64,000 nucleotides of DNA from Anaerocolumna sp. AGMB13020 (lineage in GTDB: Bacteria > Bacillota > Clostridia > Lachnospirales > Lachnospiraceae). The notes under the pieces are model-generated. The model saw nothing but the letters and a program-made list of their open reading frames with translations. It was not told the DNA's origin and searched no databases. Made by a program: the position numbers and the translations under genes. This document shows, one piece after another, positions 26,967 to 36,726 of the stretch. Positions within the stretch are counted from its first letter, which is position 1. Every line of letters starts with the position of its first letter. The stretch lies in assembly GCF_033100115.1 (NCBI RefSeq), contig NZ_CP136910.1, positions 2,808,001 through 2,872,000 on the forward strand, given 5' to 3'.

Positions 26967-27413
26967 ATGTTGTTAAAAATAAAAGAATTTGCAGACTTTA
27001 GTGATATTTCAGTACGTGCGCTTCATCTCTATGACCGGCTTGGTTTGCTGGCACCGGCAGAGGTTGATTCTTCTAACGGCTACCGCTATTATGAATCTGA
27101 ACAGATGAAGGAACTTAATACAATAATCAGTTTTAAAAAACTGGGGTTTTCTCTGGCAGATATTAAGGATCTAAAAGAAGACAGCTATTCCAAAGAAGCC
27201 GTTATGAAAAAGCTCCAGGAGAAAAAGGACGAGAATGACCGTCTTATCCAGATTCTTGCCTATAACAACGAAAACATCTATAACATGCTGTCACACCTTG
27301 CGGCTGAGCCAGAAAAGCCAGGTGCAAAAGAAGAGGCTTACAATCTTTCAAGAATCTATTGCCTTGAGAACGACAAGCTGGAACAGGATTTCTCAGATAT
27401 TCTATGGTTATAA
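26967..27413 (+). CDS. MerR-family transcriptional regulator
   Basis: A 148-residue regulator. The N-terminal winged helix SVRALHLYDRLGLL, then NGYRYYESEQ, is the classic MerR DNA-binding domain, followed by a coiled-coil dimer helix (residues 75-110). There is only a short C-terminal tail, so no large effector-binding domain. It may respond through partners or be a compact form. It precedes the two MutS-like genes by about 400 bases on the same strand, so it might regulate them. MerR proteins bind promoters with 19-20 bp spacers. Confidence 0.88.
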   Translation: MLLKIKEFADFSDISVRALHLYDRLGLLAPAEVDSSNGYRYYESEQMKELNTIISFKKLGFSLADIKDLKEDSYSKEAVMKKLQEKKDENDRLIQILAYNNENIYNMLSHLAAEPEKPGAKEEAYNLSRIYCLENDKLEQDFSDILWL

Positions 27414-27821
27414 AGCAAATCCTGATAAACGTATGTTTATTACACCTGGGTCTTCCTTTCAATAACGAAATAAATTTACTTAATGAAAAACGCTTCTGGA
27501 GGTTTCGACAAGCAATGTGCTTCGAATACGTTTAAAAACTGCTGGTATCAGGCCAGGCGAGTACGGGAACTCAAATTTTTAATACTGCTGGTTTATACCA
27601 GGGTGTGTCTGAAAACTGCTGGTGACGAGCTGGTGACAGACTGATCCTGTCCCGGGCTATAAAAGAAACCTCGATTTTTGTATCTCGTGGAGGGCTATAC
27701 CGTAAGTTTTAAAACACGGCTCAAAGGATTTTAAACAGTCTGTAAAAAAGCTGCTATTTGTAAAATTTTCATTGACCCTACACATGCGTCATAGTTTACA
27801 CTTATTTCAGGAGGTGAAGCT
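27414..27821. other. Spacer containing a dispersed repeat
   Basis: A 408-base gap with no gene. It holds two copies of AAAACTGCTGGT (27535-27546 and 27612-27623) and the 16-mer GTGTGTCTGAAAACTG at 27603-27618 that recurs at 51008-51023. This suggests a decayed repeated element. Confidence 0.4.
27603..27618 (+). repeat. 16-base dispersed repeat, copy 1
   Basis: GTGTGTCTGAAAACTG is identical to the sequence at 51008-51023, in another intergenic region 23 kb away. Nearby sequence is only loosely similar. Confidence 0.5.
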
Positions 27822-29459
27822 ATGACGTATTTTAGTTTATTTTACGAAAACCAGGAGCAGGAAGATTCAGCTAAAAAGCAGTCAGGGAATCAAGTATATT
27901 ACCGGGCAAAGCAAAGGCTTGAAAAAAAGACTTACTTTGTAGGTGCCAGAATGGTTGTATCAGAAGAAGTTATAGAAGCTGGCAGAAATCTGCCCTGCTT
28001 TTTCCAGGATCTGAATCTGGAGGCGCTATTTCTTCCTGATAAGGATGAATACCTAACAGAGGAAATAAAAAATTATTACTTTAGTTTTCCGGAAACTCTC
28101 TCTCAAATCACTTATCGGCAGGATATCTATAAAGACCTTGACAATCCGCTAGTCTTAAATGGTTTAACTGCTTTTCGAAACAGCTTTACAGAAGCAGAGC
28201 GCTTTCTTGAATACCGGCACAAATCCGATTCACCGCTTCAACAAAGCAAGTATTATATTGATGCTGCCGTAATGCATTATGAGTCTGTCAGCAGGTTATA
28301 TGATCTTTTAAAGGAACAGGTTAAATCCAAGGCTTTCCTTTCCCTGCTTTCTCATCTTACCTCGTTCCTGAACACAGACGGTTATTCCGATTTCTATAGG
28401 GAAGCAATCCGTTTGAAGGACAAACTGGAAAATATTTATTTCACCCTGACTATGGCCGGAAATGCTGTTAAAGTATATTTTCAAGAGAATACTGGAGTCA
28501 CTGAAGATTTCGCCAGCAGCCTTGAGAAGGTGTTCCGTATTCAGGAGCACAGCCGTAATTCGATTCGGCTTTTCAACCAGCCTGGGTTAAATCCTTTTGA
28601 AAGTAAACTAATATCACTGGTGGAGAAAGAAAATCCAAAGCTTCGCAAAGAATGCCTGGAATTCACTGCTACAGCCAGACTTTTGACAAATGATATTCTG
28701 CAAAGGCTTTACAAAGAATCTGAAGTCTATCTGTTCGGGCATACCCTTGCTTCCAAGTTGCGGGAGAAAGGCTTTCTGTTGACTTATCCGGAATTTACCG
28801 AAACCAGGAGCCTGCACCTTGAAGGAATATGTGATATCGGTCTTGCACTGGCAGCGGGAAAGCACAGGGAAGTAGCGGTGAATGACTTGGTATTGATGGA
28901 GAGTAATAAAGGTGCTTTTATTACAGGAGTAAATCAGGGCGGTAAGACGACTTATGCAAGAAGTGTGGGACAGACCGCATACCTTGCAATGCTTGGTATG
29001 CCGGTAATTGCCACAAAGGCACTGCTGCCACACTTTAAGGGTATTCATACTCATTTTACCGTGGAAGAAAATCACCTGGTGAACAACGGTAAATTACAGG
29101 AGGAATTGCACCACTTAAAAGAGATCCTTGATAAAGCACCTACCAACTGTCTTTACCTCCTTAACGAGATGTTTTCTTCTGCAACCGCCGCAGATGCTTT
29201 TGATCTGACCAGCCTGCTGCTTCCGAAAATTTTTGCAAAGGCCGGTACTGTACTCTGTGTAACTCATGTTCCGGAACTGGCAAAGCTGCAGGCAGATATG
29301 ATAAGCTTAATAGCCTCTGCCAGAGAAGAAGATGGCTATCAAAGAAACTATCGAATTCATCCGGGAGAGGCGGCACTTAGTGCAAGAGCAATTGATATCG
29401 CCTTAAAATACTGCCTGTCAGGAACACAGATAAAGGAGTGTATAACCAATGGAGATTAA
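27822..29459 (+). CDS. MutS-like ATPase, first of a pair
   Basis: A 545-residue protein whose C-terminal third is a MutS-type ABC ATPase: Walker A GVNQGGKTT near residue 370, then a Walker-B-like NEMFSS, and a His loop in CVTHVPELAKLQ. The N-terminal and lever regions are helical. It lacks the mismatch-recognition domain with the FYE motif, and there is no Smr nuclease tail, so it is neither MutS1 nor MutS2. It probably binds DNA or nucleic acid structures as a dimer, perhaps with the next gene's product. GGAGG lies before the start. It overlaps the next gene by 11 bases. Confidence 0.85.
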   Translation: MTYFSLFYENQEQEDSAKKQSGNQVYYRAKQRLEKKTYFVGARMVVSEEVIEAGRNLPCFFQDLNLEALFLPDKDEYLTEEIKNYYFSFPETLSQITYRQDIYKDLDNPLVLNGLTAFRNSFTEAERFLEYRHKSDSPLQQSKYYIDAAVMHYESVSRLYDLLKEQVKSKAFLSLLSHLTSFLNTDGYSDFYREAIRLKDKLENIYFTLTMAGNAVKVYFQENTGVTEDFASSLEKVFRIQEHSRNSIRLFNQPGLNPFESKLISLVEKENPKLRKECLEFTATARLLTNDILQRLYKESEVYLFGHTLASKLREKGFLLTYPEFTETRSLHLEGICDIGLALAAGKHREVAVNDLVLMESNKGAFITGVNQGGKTTYARSVGQTAYLAMLGMPVIATKALLPHFKGIHTHFTVEENHLVNNGKLQEELHHLKEILDKAPTNCLYLLNEMFSSATAADAFDLTSLLLPKIFAKAGTVLCVTHVPELAKLQADMISLIASAREEDGYQRNYRIHPGEAALSARAIDIALKYCLSGTQIKECITNGD

Positions 29460-30966
29460 CCTTATAACTACTGATAATACCGTACAAAGGTTTAAGACAG
29501 ACAGCAAACTTCTCCTGCGGGATTTGAAGCTGGAGCAGCTTTTAGATGTTATTTCTGATGGTGATGAGGAGCTGCGAAAAATAAGCAGTAAACAGTTGAT
29601 GCTGCCTGCTACTCAGAAAACTGAACTATTAAAGCGACACTCTGTTCTAAGGGATGCAATCAAACATCCTGCGTTATTTTATGAGATTTACCATTCGTCC
29701 TGTCAGGCTTTAGATAAGATACAGACATACGATGATTCTACAAAACTAAAATATAATTACATCATTTCGGTGCCCAAGAAGATTCTGACTCAGGTTGAGA
29801 CAGCCTTAGCAGCACTTACTTATCTGGAAGATATCAGCGGCAGGCTCAGAAGAGAAAACAATTTTACTGCGGAAGTACTTCTTTCCTTCTGCCATGAATT
29901 TACCGGCTATTACACGGAGCACTTTCTAAAAGAGGTGCAAACTTTCCTTCAATCCCTATCAGTCTTAAAGAAAACCGATGCCGTCTCTGTAGGTGCCCAT
30001 CTTGGCAAAGGTCTTAAGATGACCGACATGTCACTGCTTCGTATTCTTGATAGTGAAAGCTCCTCCGAGGAAAAGAAAGGGTTGCTGTCCTATGTTCTGA
30101 AGTCAGACAAATGCTATGAAATTAGAATCGAAAATACCACTATTGAAAACGAAGTGCGGGAAATCATAGATGCCAGCCTTACCTGGATACTAAAAACGGT
30201 AAGTGATTTTAACTATACTGTGAAGCACCTGTTAGAGCAGTTGAAATTTCAATTCGGCTTTTACTGTGGTGCTCTGAATCTATATAAATTCCTGGAGGGA
30301 CGTGGAATAAAGATATGCTTTCCAGTCTTTGCAGAAGACTCTAAGGTCTTAAAGGTCTCTGAACTACATGACCTGTTTCTGGTTATAAAGGACAATTCAG
30401 CAATAGCCAACAGTATTTCTTATGAAGGTGTCAGCAATTATATTATCACGGGAGTAAATCAAGGCGGTAAAACTACCTTTCTCAGAAGCTTCGGCACTGC
30501 ACAGCTCCTGGCACAAAGCGGTTATTTTACCCCTGCCGCCCAGTATGTCTGCAATATATATCAGAGTATCTTCACCCACTTTCCAGAGGATGAAGATTCC
30601 AGCTTGAAACACGGACTATTGGAACAGGAATTATTAAAGCTTCACGATATTATAACCCGGATAGCTCCTGACAGTCTGCTGCTATTAAATGAGACTTTTG
30701 CAACTACCACCGATTACGACGCGGCTTATCTGGCAAAGGAACTCCTCCATGGTATAGAAGACAGCGGTATTACCTGTCTCTTCGTTACGCATAATTATGA
30801 GTTCAGTCACAGCCTTTATCGTAAAAAGCATAGCGAAAATGTCTTTTTAAGAGCAGACAGAGAGGAAAGTGGAGACAGATGCTTTCGTTTAAGCGAGGGT
30901 GAACCCCTTAAGACAGGGTATGCCTTAGATTTGTATCAGGAAGTTATGAAGGAGGCTTCCAGATAG
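29449..30966 (+). CDS. MutS-like ATPase, second of a pair
   Basis: A 505-residue paralogue of the gene before it. Walker A is again GVNQGGKTT near residue 340, followed by LLLLNETFATTT as Walker B and CLFVTHNYEF as the switch region. The N-terminal part is helical with no mismatch-recognition motif. The 11-base overlap and the similar but diverged sequence suggest the two form a heterodimer, like eukaryotic MutS homologues. The function is not known; DNA repair or recombination control is plausible. A strong bidirectional stem follows. Confidence 0.85.
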   Translation: MEINLITTDNTVQRFKTDSKLLLRDLKLEQLLDVISDGDEELRKISSKQLMLPATQKTELLKRHSVLRDAIKHPALFYEIYHSSCQALDKIQTYDDSTKLKYNYIISVPKKILTQVETALAALTYLEDISGRLRRENNFTAEVLLSFCHEFTGYYTEHFLKEVQTFLQSLSVLKKTDAVSVGAHLGKGLKMTDMSLLRILDSESSSEEKKGLLSYVLKSDKCYEIRIENTTIENEVREIIDASLTWILKTVSDFNYTVKHLLEQLKFQFGFYCGALNLYKFLEGRGIKICFPVFAEDSKVLKVSELHDLFLVIKDNSAIANSISYEGVSNYIITGVNQGGKTTFLRSFGTAQLLAQSGYFTPAAQYVCNIYQSIFTHFPEDEDSSLKHGLLEQELLKLHDIITRIAPDSLLLLNETFATTTDYDAAYLAKELLHGIEDSGITCLFVTHNYEFSHSLYRKKHSENVFLRADREESGDRCFRLSEGEPLKTGYALDLYQEVMKEASR

Positions 30967-30986
30967 AGCATTATTACAATTGAAAA

Positions 30987-31058
30987 AAGCTTAAACTACT
31001 TTTGCAGCTACTTTAAATGTTTTCAACATTAGTAACCGGAACAAAAGTATTTAAGCTT
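30987..31058. terminator. Bidirectional terminator between the MutS pair and dnaK
   Basis: AAGCTTAAACTACTTTTG (30987-31004) pairs with CAAAAGTATTTAAGCTT (31042-31058) with one bulged base, between convergent genes. A-rich and T-rich flanks give U-tracts in both directions. Confidence 0.75.
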
Positions 31059-31091
31059 CTTTCATGATATTATCTTTACATACTTCAGTAC

Positions 31092-32834
31092 TTACAGAAT
31101 CTGTGCTGCAGTATATTCCAAACGTTCTTTTGCCGCCGCAATTCTATCCGCTTCTTCTTTGGTTATTGTACCAAGCTTTGTCTTTCCAACAGTTTTCTTT
31201 AATTCTGTAAGACTTTCTTTAATCTCTTTCTTTTTCCCTTTGTCCAGTTCCTTCTTTCTGGAGGCAAGAGCAGATTCCGCCTGCAGGATGAGGTTTTCTG
31301 CTTCATTTCTGATATTCACGGCCTGTCTTCTCTCATCATCACCGGACTCATATTGCGCTGCCTCTCGTATGGCTCTTTCTATTTCATCTTCAGAGAGGTT
31401 GGTACTGGCAGTAATAACAATATGCTGTTCCTTTCCAGTATCCATATCTCTTGCGGAAACCTTTAAAATACCATTGGCATCTATATCAAAAGTAACCTCT
31501 ATCTGAGGAACCCCACGCATGGCACGCTTGATACCATTGAGCTTAAAATTACCAATCAGCTTATTATCTTTGGCGAACTGCCGCTCTCCCTGAAGTACCT
31601 TAATATCCACGGAAGTCTGAAAATTACCGGCTGTGGTGAATACCTGGCTGTATTTAGTGGGGATGGTAGAATTCCTCTCAATCAGTCTTGTGGCCACGCC
31701 TCCCATGGTTTCAATGGATAAGGATAAGGGTGTAACATCTAACAAAAGAATTTCCGTCAGTCCTGCTTCTCCTGCAAGCTTTCCTCCCTGAATGGAGGCG
31801 CCTAAGGCCACGCATTCATCGGGATTCAGGTTCTTGCTGGATTCCATTCCCATTAGCTGCCTGACTTTATTCTGTACGGCAGGAATTCTGGTAGAACCTC
31901 CTACCAACAGCACTTTGTGTAAATCAGCAGGTTTCAATCCGGCATCGTTTAAAGCATTCTGTACGGGTACTGCAGTTCTTTCCACAAAATCATGGGTAAG
32001 CTCATCAAACTTTGCACGGGTCAGATTTATGTCCAAATGTCTGGGACCAGATTTATCCGTAGTAATAAAAGGAAGATTAATATTGGTGCTGGTGGACGCT
32101 GACAGCTCTTTCTTCGCTTTTTCTGCCGCTTCCCTCAGTCGTCCTAAAGCAACCTTGTCCTTTGACAGATCAAGCTTCTCTGTTTTTTTGAACTCCTGTA
32201 CCAAATAATCGGTTACCCTTTCATCAAAGTCGTCTCCTCCTAGTCGGTTATCACCTGAGGTCGACAGGACCTCGATAACGCCTCCTCCTATTTCAATTAC
32301 AGATACATCAAAGGTTCCGCCCCCCAGATCATATACCATGATTTTCTGTGCTCCTTCGTTATCCAATCCGTAAGCCAATGCCGCGGCCGTAGGCTCATTG
32401 ATAATACGCAGTACATTTAACCCCGCAATTCTGCCTGCATCTTTGGTGGCTTGTCTTTGTGCATCATTAAAATAAGCCGGAACTGTAATAACTGCCTCTG
32501 TAACCGTCTCTCCCAGATAACTTTCAGCATCTTTTTTGAGTTTTCCAAGAATCATGGCAGAAATCTCCTGTGGCGTGTATTTCTTACCGTCAATATTAAC
32601 TTTGTAATCCGTACCCATCTGACGCTTTATGGAAGCGATGGTTCTATCTCCGTTGGTAACGGCCTGGCGTTTTGCCATATCGCCTACCAGCCTTTCGCCG
32701 GTCTTTGAAAAAGCTACCACTGAAGGTGTCGTTCTCTGTCCTTCACCGTTATTGATAACTACCGGTTTCCCTCCTTCTATAACAGCTACACAGCTATTTG
32801 TTGTACCTAAATCAATACCGATTATCTTACCCAT
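31092..32834 (-). CDS. dnaK: DnaK-family Hsp70 chaperone, shortened C-terminus
   Basis: A 580-residue Hsp70. The ATPase domain opens [17 protein letters not shown] and carries [12 protein letters not shown] and LVGGSTRIP; the substrate domain includes [18 protein letters not shown]. Standard DnaK is about 610-640 residues and ends in a disordered acidic tail; here the lid is shorter and the acidic tail is missing. There is no grpE, dnaJ or hrcA beside it, so this is likely a second, stand-alone copy. It refolds proteins in an ATP-dependent cycle, but its partners and specificity are unknown. Confidence 0.92.
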   Translation of the reverse strand: MGKIIGIDLGTTNSCVAVIEGGKPVVINNGEGQRTTPSVVAFSKTGERLVGDMAKRQAVTNGDRTIASIKRQMGTDYKVNIDGKKYTPQEISAMILGKLKKDAESYLGETVTEAVITVPAYFNDAQRQATKDAGRIAGLNVLRIINEPTAAALAYGLDNEGAQKIMVYDLGGGTFDVSVIEIGGGVIEVLSTSGDNRLGGDDFDERVTDYLVQEFKKTEKLDLSKDKVALGRLREAAEKAKKELSASTSTNINLPFITTDKSGPRHLDINLTRAKFDELTHDFVERTAVPVQNALNDAGLKPADLHKVLLVGGSTRIPAVQNKVRQLMGMESSKNLNPDECVALGASIQGGKLAGEAGLTEILLLDVTPLSLSIETMGGVATRLIERNSTIPTKYSQVFTTAGNFQTSVDIKVLQGERQFAKDNKLIGNFKLNGIKRAMRGVPQIEVTFDIDANGILKVSARDMDTGKEQHIVITASTNLSEDEIERAIREAAQYESGDDERRQAVNIRNEAENLILQAESALASRKKELDKGKKKEIKESLTELKKTVGKTKLGTITKEEADRIAAAKERLEYTAAQIL

Positions 32835-33554
32835 TCATGTCCTCCGCGATTTTGGAATCATCCTTTTTGTTGATATTTTATATATAAAGCTCAAAATTAT
32901 ATTTTCAATAATTCAAGCTACTAATGATTTCATTTCTATATTTTTACGCCATCTGACTGTCATATTACCCTTTATATGGCTTCCATGTCAATTACAGGAT
33001 TCTAAACAAATTATTAAATGTTTTGTATATGATGAAATCTAATTGATTATTATATCAGTTTATCAAGTTCTGGAGTATTCTAGTTCAATAATGTATTTAA
33101 ATATTAATTGGAACTGAGGTATTTGAAAGTCTTTTGAATATATATTGATATCACAAAGAAATAAAATGGACACCGCTAGGAATATAACTAAATTTGGTGG
33201 TTATTTTTTAAGTCGAGACATATTTTATTATATTAATTATATTTTTTGCTATCGTTGCGTAATGGATAATGGAAAATAAAATAGGACGTGAATTACTTAT
33301 TCAGTTCTATCAGGAAACTGCTGAATAACAAAGAATTGCTGATAATACTTGAGAAAAACGAACAAATGGATATTCTATGTTACCTATACAAAAAATATCT
33401 TAATGTTCCTTTAAATGCAATCGGCGGCAAGTCAACGACACAAGTCCATTATAATGATAATTTTTAGAAGTTCCACATCTTTTAAGCATTTACATTTATA
33501 CTACACAATTAGTTATAAATAGTATATAATTGTTAAAAGTTAAAGGAGGTATAT
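32835..33554. other. AT-rich spacer with a broken small reading frame
   Basis: A 720-base gap between divergent genes. At 33269-33328 a 19-codon frame starts MENKIGRELLIQFYQ, and a second frame continues to 33467 with helical, Leu/Lys-rich residues. They may be halves of a small gene broken by a frameshift. No good ribosome site is seen. The rest is featureless. Confidence 0.3.
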
Positions 33555-33749
33555 ATGAAACATTTTTTAACTGGACTAGGTATTTTTATTTTTGGATTTA
33601 TATTATTAAGTATATGCTCATCAATTTGGGGTAACGGAGGTAATGCAGACTCAAGTTTTTTAATACTGATATCTATATTTTATCTTTCTGCTATTATAGG
33701 AGGCTCAACATCTCTTATTTTAGAGGAACTTAGAGAAAGGAATAACTAA
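33555..33749 (+). CDS. Small two-segment membrane protein
   Basis: A 64-residue hydrophobic protein with two likely membrane helices (residues 5-25 and 32-55) and a charged C-terminus EELRERNN. A strong AAAGGAGG ribosome site 6 bases upstream supports it as a real gene. A terminator-like stem lies downstream. No family recognised. Confidence 0.65.
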   Translation: MKHFLTGLGIFIFGFILLSICSSIWGNGGNADSSFLILISIFYLSAIIGGSTSLILEELRERNN

Positions 33750-33875
33750 ACTTAGAACAGATATTTATACATTGGTCAGATATGAAAATCTAAGACAGAA
33801 GAAGCACTTTACTTTATTCATAACTATGAAAACCTATAACCGATCCATTTATATAAAAATAACATTCCTATAAAT

Positions 33876-33920
33876 GGAGCATCACCTCATGACTGAAATT
33901 TAGCCATATTGCGATGCTCC
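33876..33920 (+). terminator. Probable terminator
   Basis: GGAGCATC and GATGCTCC pair across a loop of 29 bases, followed by TTATTAATTT. It lies between the small membrane gene and the convergent ABC exporter gene. Confidence 0.5.
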
Positions 33921-34054
33921 TTATTAATTTACCTTTATAACTTTTATTTTATCTTTGCCCTTTTATCTGTAATAACGTTACTTTGTTTATTTTCTATATT
34001 AGATGTAATTATCTATAATTATTAAATAACTTCAAAAATTGATTTCTTAACCTT

Positions 34055-35779
34055 CTATGAAGCCTGCGCCTCATGAAGTCTGCAGTAAATCCCTCCGCAA
34101 GCTATAAGCTCATCATGGGTGCCAAGTTCCGCAATGCCTGTACCCTCCAGCACAACAATAAGGTCTGCATGACGGATTGTGGAAAGTCTGTGGGCTATAA
34201 CCAGTGTTGTCCGTTCCTTTGATATCTCATCCAGTGCTGCCTGAATCTCCTGCTCTGTCTTGGTATCAAGTGCAGAAGTTGCTTCATCCAATATGAGAAT
34301 AGGTGAATTACGCAGAATAGCTCTGGCAATGGAGAGACGCTGTTTCTGTCCGCCGGATAAGCGTACGCCACGTTCTCCGATTACAGTGTCATAACCCTCC
34401 TCCATTTTCTCGATAAAGTCATGGGCATTCGCAGCTTTAGCCGCTGCCAGTACGTCTTCTCTGGTGGCTTCTTTCCAGCCATAAACAATATTCTCATATA
34501 CTGTACCATTGAACAGGAAGGTATCCTGCAATACCATGGAGATATTATCACGGAGGCTTGAAAGAGTTACATCCCTTATATCCACACCGTCAATAACGAC
34601 TGCACCAGCCTGAGGATCGTAGAAACGGTTAATGAGATTTGCAATTGTGCTTTTACCAACACCGGTGGTTCCCACCAATGCCACTGTCTGTCCTGCTCTG
34701 ATATTCAGATTGGTTTTTTGAAGCACTGGAATTTCCTCACTGTAGGAGAAGGACAAATCCTTTAACTGAATATCTCCTTTTACCCGGGGAAGTACAGCAG
34801 GGTTTTTCTTTTCCTTGACATCAGGAACTTCATCAATGACCTCAAACACTCTGCGGCATCCGGCTCCGGCTTCACCGGCACGTTCCACAAGGCCGGAGAA
34901 GCTTTTAACCGGACCGTAAAACATAGAAAGATACATTACAATACCGACTATATCAGCAATGGCAATTTCACCTTTCCCCAGCAGATGTCCTCCATAAACA
35001 ACTACGATAACCGTTCCAAGGGCAGTTATAAAAGCCAGAAGAGGATAAGTGGTCTCAAAGAAGAAGCTAGCCTTAAGATATGCCATGCTATGCTTAAGTG
35101 AAAGCCCGGATACCTTTTCTTCCTCATGCTTTTGCTGGTTAAAGATCTGGATCTCTTTTATACCGGATAAGTTATCCTGCACTGTTCCGGAAAGCTCTCC
35201 CCTCACCCTGGAATTCTCTTTCCAGACCGGGGTCACATGATGGCTCTGCCAGATAGTAATCCCCAAAAGTATAGGGATGGTTATAAGACTCATTAATGCC
35301 AGCTGCCAGTTAATCGTAAAAAGCAGTGCACCAACACCGATAAAGGTCAGTATATTTACCACAAAATCCGGTATTACATGGGCTAACAGGATTTCTGCAT
35401 CCATAGCGTCATTTACCACTCTTCCGGTCAGATCACCGGTGCGGCTTTTGTGAAAATAACGAAGGCTCATATGCTGCAGTTTTCTATAGAGCTTTGTCCG
35501 CAGGTCCGCTACATAATGAAGTGCTGCATAATGGTTCAGATAACCCGAAGCAGAGCTTCCTGCTGCCTGCAGCGCTGTGGCTGCTAAAAGGAAGAGTCCG
35601 ATTCGAAGAGCCTCGACGGCAAAATTACTGCTTCCGTCTGTAGCAAGGCTGGTTAGTTCTCTCAGCGCCCAGGGTGTATAAAATCCGGCAATCGTAGAGA
35701 TTACCAGTGATATAAATGCAATGATTAAATATAGCCAGTACTTTCTGGCCTCTTTCAAAATTCGAAAAGAGGTCTTCAT
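34055..35779 (-). CDS. Exporter-type ABC transporter (fused membrane and ATPase domains)
   Basis: A 574-residue half-transporter. Residues 1-310 form a six-helix membrane domain; the ATPase half has Walker A GTTGVGKST, signature RLSGGQKQRLSIARAIL and Walker B LILDEATSALDTKTEQ. It should dimerise in the inner membrane. Its start overlaps the siderophore-type ATPase gene by four bases (ATGA), so it belongs to the iron-uptake operon. Such exporter-fold proteins can export or, as in YbtPQ and IrtAB, import siderophores. As only one half-transporter is present, a homodimer is expected. Confidence 0.9.
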   Translation of the reverse strand: MKTSFRILKEARKYWLYLIIAFISLVISTIAGFYTPWALRELTSLATDGSSNFAVEALRIGLFLLAATALQAAGSSASGYLNHYAALHYVADLRTKLYRKLQHMSLRYFHKSRTGDLTGRVVNDAMDAEILLAHVIPDFVVNILTFIGVGALLFTINWQLALMSLITIPILLGITIWQSHHVTPVWKENSRVRGELSGTVQDNLSGIKEIQIFNQQKHEEEKVSGLSLKHSMAYLKASFFFETTYPLLAFITALGTVIVVVYGGHLLGKGEIAIADIVGIVMYLSMFYGPVKSFSGLVERAGEAGAGCRRVFEVIDEVPDVKEKKNPAVLPRVKGDIQLKDLSFSYSEEIPVLQKTNLNIRAGQTVALVGTTGVGKSTIANLINRFYDPQAGAVVIDGVDIRDVTLSSLRDNISMVLQDTFLFNGTVYENIVYGWKEATREDVLAAAKAANAHDFIEKMEEGYDTVIGERGVRLSGGQKQRLSIARAILRNSPILILDEATSALDTKTEQEIQAALDEISKERTTLVIAHRLSTIRHADLIVVLEGTGIAELGTHDELIACGGIYCRLHEAQAS

Positions 35780-36597
35780 AGTCCTGCCACCTCCAATTCC
35801 GCGGTTTCTTCTTTGTTTAACAGGTCATAGGTAAGGCAGACAGGCCTACCGGTTCTTGGTTCATGCACAATCTCAGCGTCAATGGAAAAAGCATCTTTTA
35901 ACACCTCCTGTGTCATTACCTCCTCCGGTGTTCCATGCTTAATAATCTTACCTGAGCGAATTGCGATGATATAATCGGAAAAACGTGCTGCCAGATTCAG
36001 ATCGTGAAGCACCATTGCAATGGTACAACCCTGTCTGCGGTTTAAATCATACAAAAGCTTTAAGACCTCCATCTGGTGAGCCAGATCCAGATAAGTTGTT
36101 GGCTCATCTAATAAGATGAGATCCGTCTGCTGTGCAAGAGCCATTGCAATCCATACTCTCTGGCGCTGACCGCCTGACAGCGTATCCACTTCCCTATGTT
36201 CAAACTCCGTAAGCTTTGTTACCTTAAGGGCCCACTGAATGATCTTTTTGTCCTCCGGCATTAGCTTACCGAAACCCTTCTGATGGGGAAACCGTCCATA
36301 AGCCACCAGCTCACTTACGGTAAGACCGCTTGGAGCTGTAGGGGTCTGGGGCAATATTGCCATCTTTTTAGCGATTTCTTTTGTTGATAGTTTGCGGATA
36401 TCATCTCCGCTTAAATATACCAGACCGGTCTTCGGCTTTAGGATACGCCCTACTGCTTTTAATACTGTGGATTTCCCGCAGCCGTTAGGCCCTATAATAG
36501 AGGTTATCTTTCCATGTGGAATATTCATATCCAATGCTTTTACGATAAGGGTATCATCATAAGCTATATCTAATTTTTCTGTTGAAATACTGTTCAT
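35776..36597 (-). CDS. Iron-siderophore ABC transporter ATPase (FecE/FepC family)
   Basis: A 273-residue ATPase with Walker A GPNGCGKST near residue 36, signature TLSGGQRQRVWIAMALAQ and Walker B LILLDEPTTYLDLAHQ, all typical of the FecE/FepC/FhuC group. TVSELVAYGRFPHQ is another family landmark. It drives import of ferric siderophore, haem or cobalamin through the FecCD permeases encoded upstream. The start at 36597 follows AGAGGATT; the longer frame is without a ribosome site. Confidence 0.9.
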   Translation of the reverse strand: MNSISTEKLDIAYDDTLIVKALDMNIPHGKITSIIGPNGCGKSTVLKAVGRILKPKTGLVYLSGDDIRKLSTKEIAKKMAILPQTPTAPSGLTVSELVAYGRFPHQKGFGKLMPEDKKIIQWALKVTKLTEFEHREVDTLSGGQRQRVWIAMALAQQTDLILLDEPTTYLDLAHQMEVLKLLYDLNRRQGCTIAMVLHDLNLAARFSDYIIAIRSGKIIKHGTPEEVMTQEVLKDAFSIDAEIVHEPRTGRPVCLTYDLLNKEETAELEVAGL

Positions 36598-36726
36598 ATA
36601 ATCCTCTTTCCTGAAATCCAAACATTAATTGGAACGTTTTCTATTCTGTTGTTAAAAGAGTTCATTTATCATGCAGGAATCTCACTCATAACGCAGGCTT
36701 TGACACTGCTGATTTGTCCACTTTTG

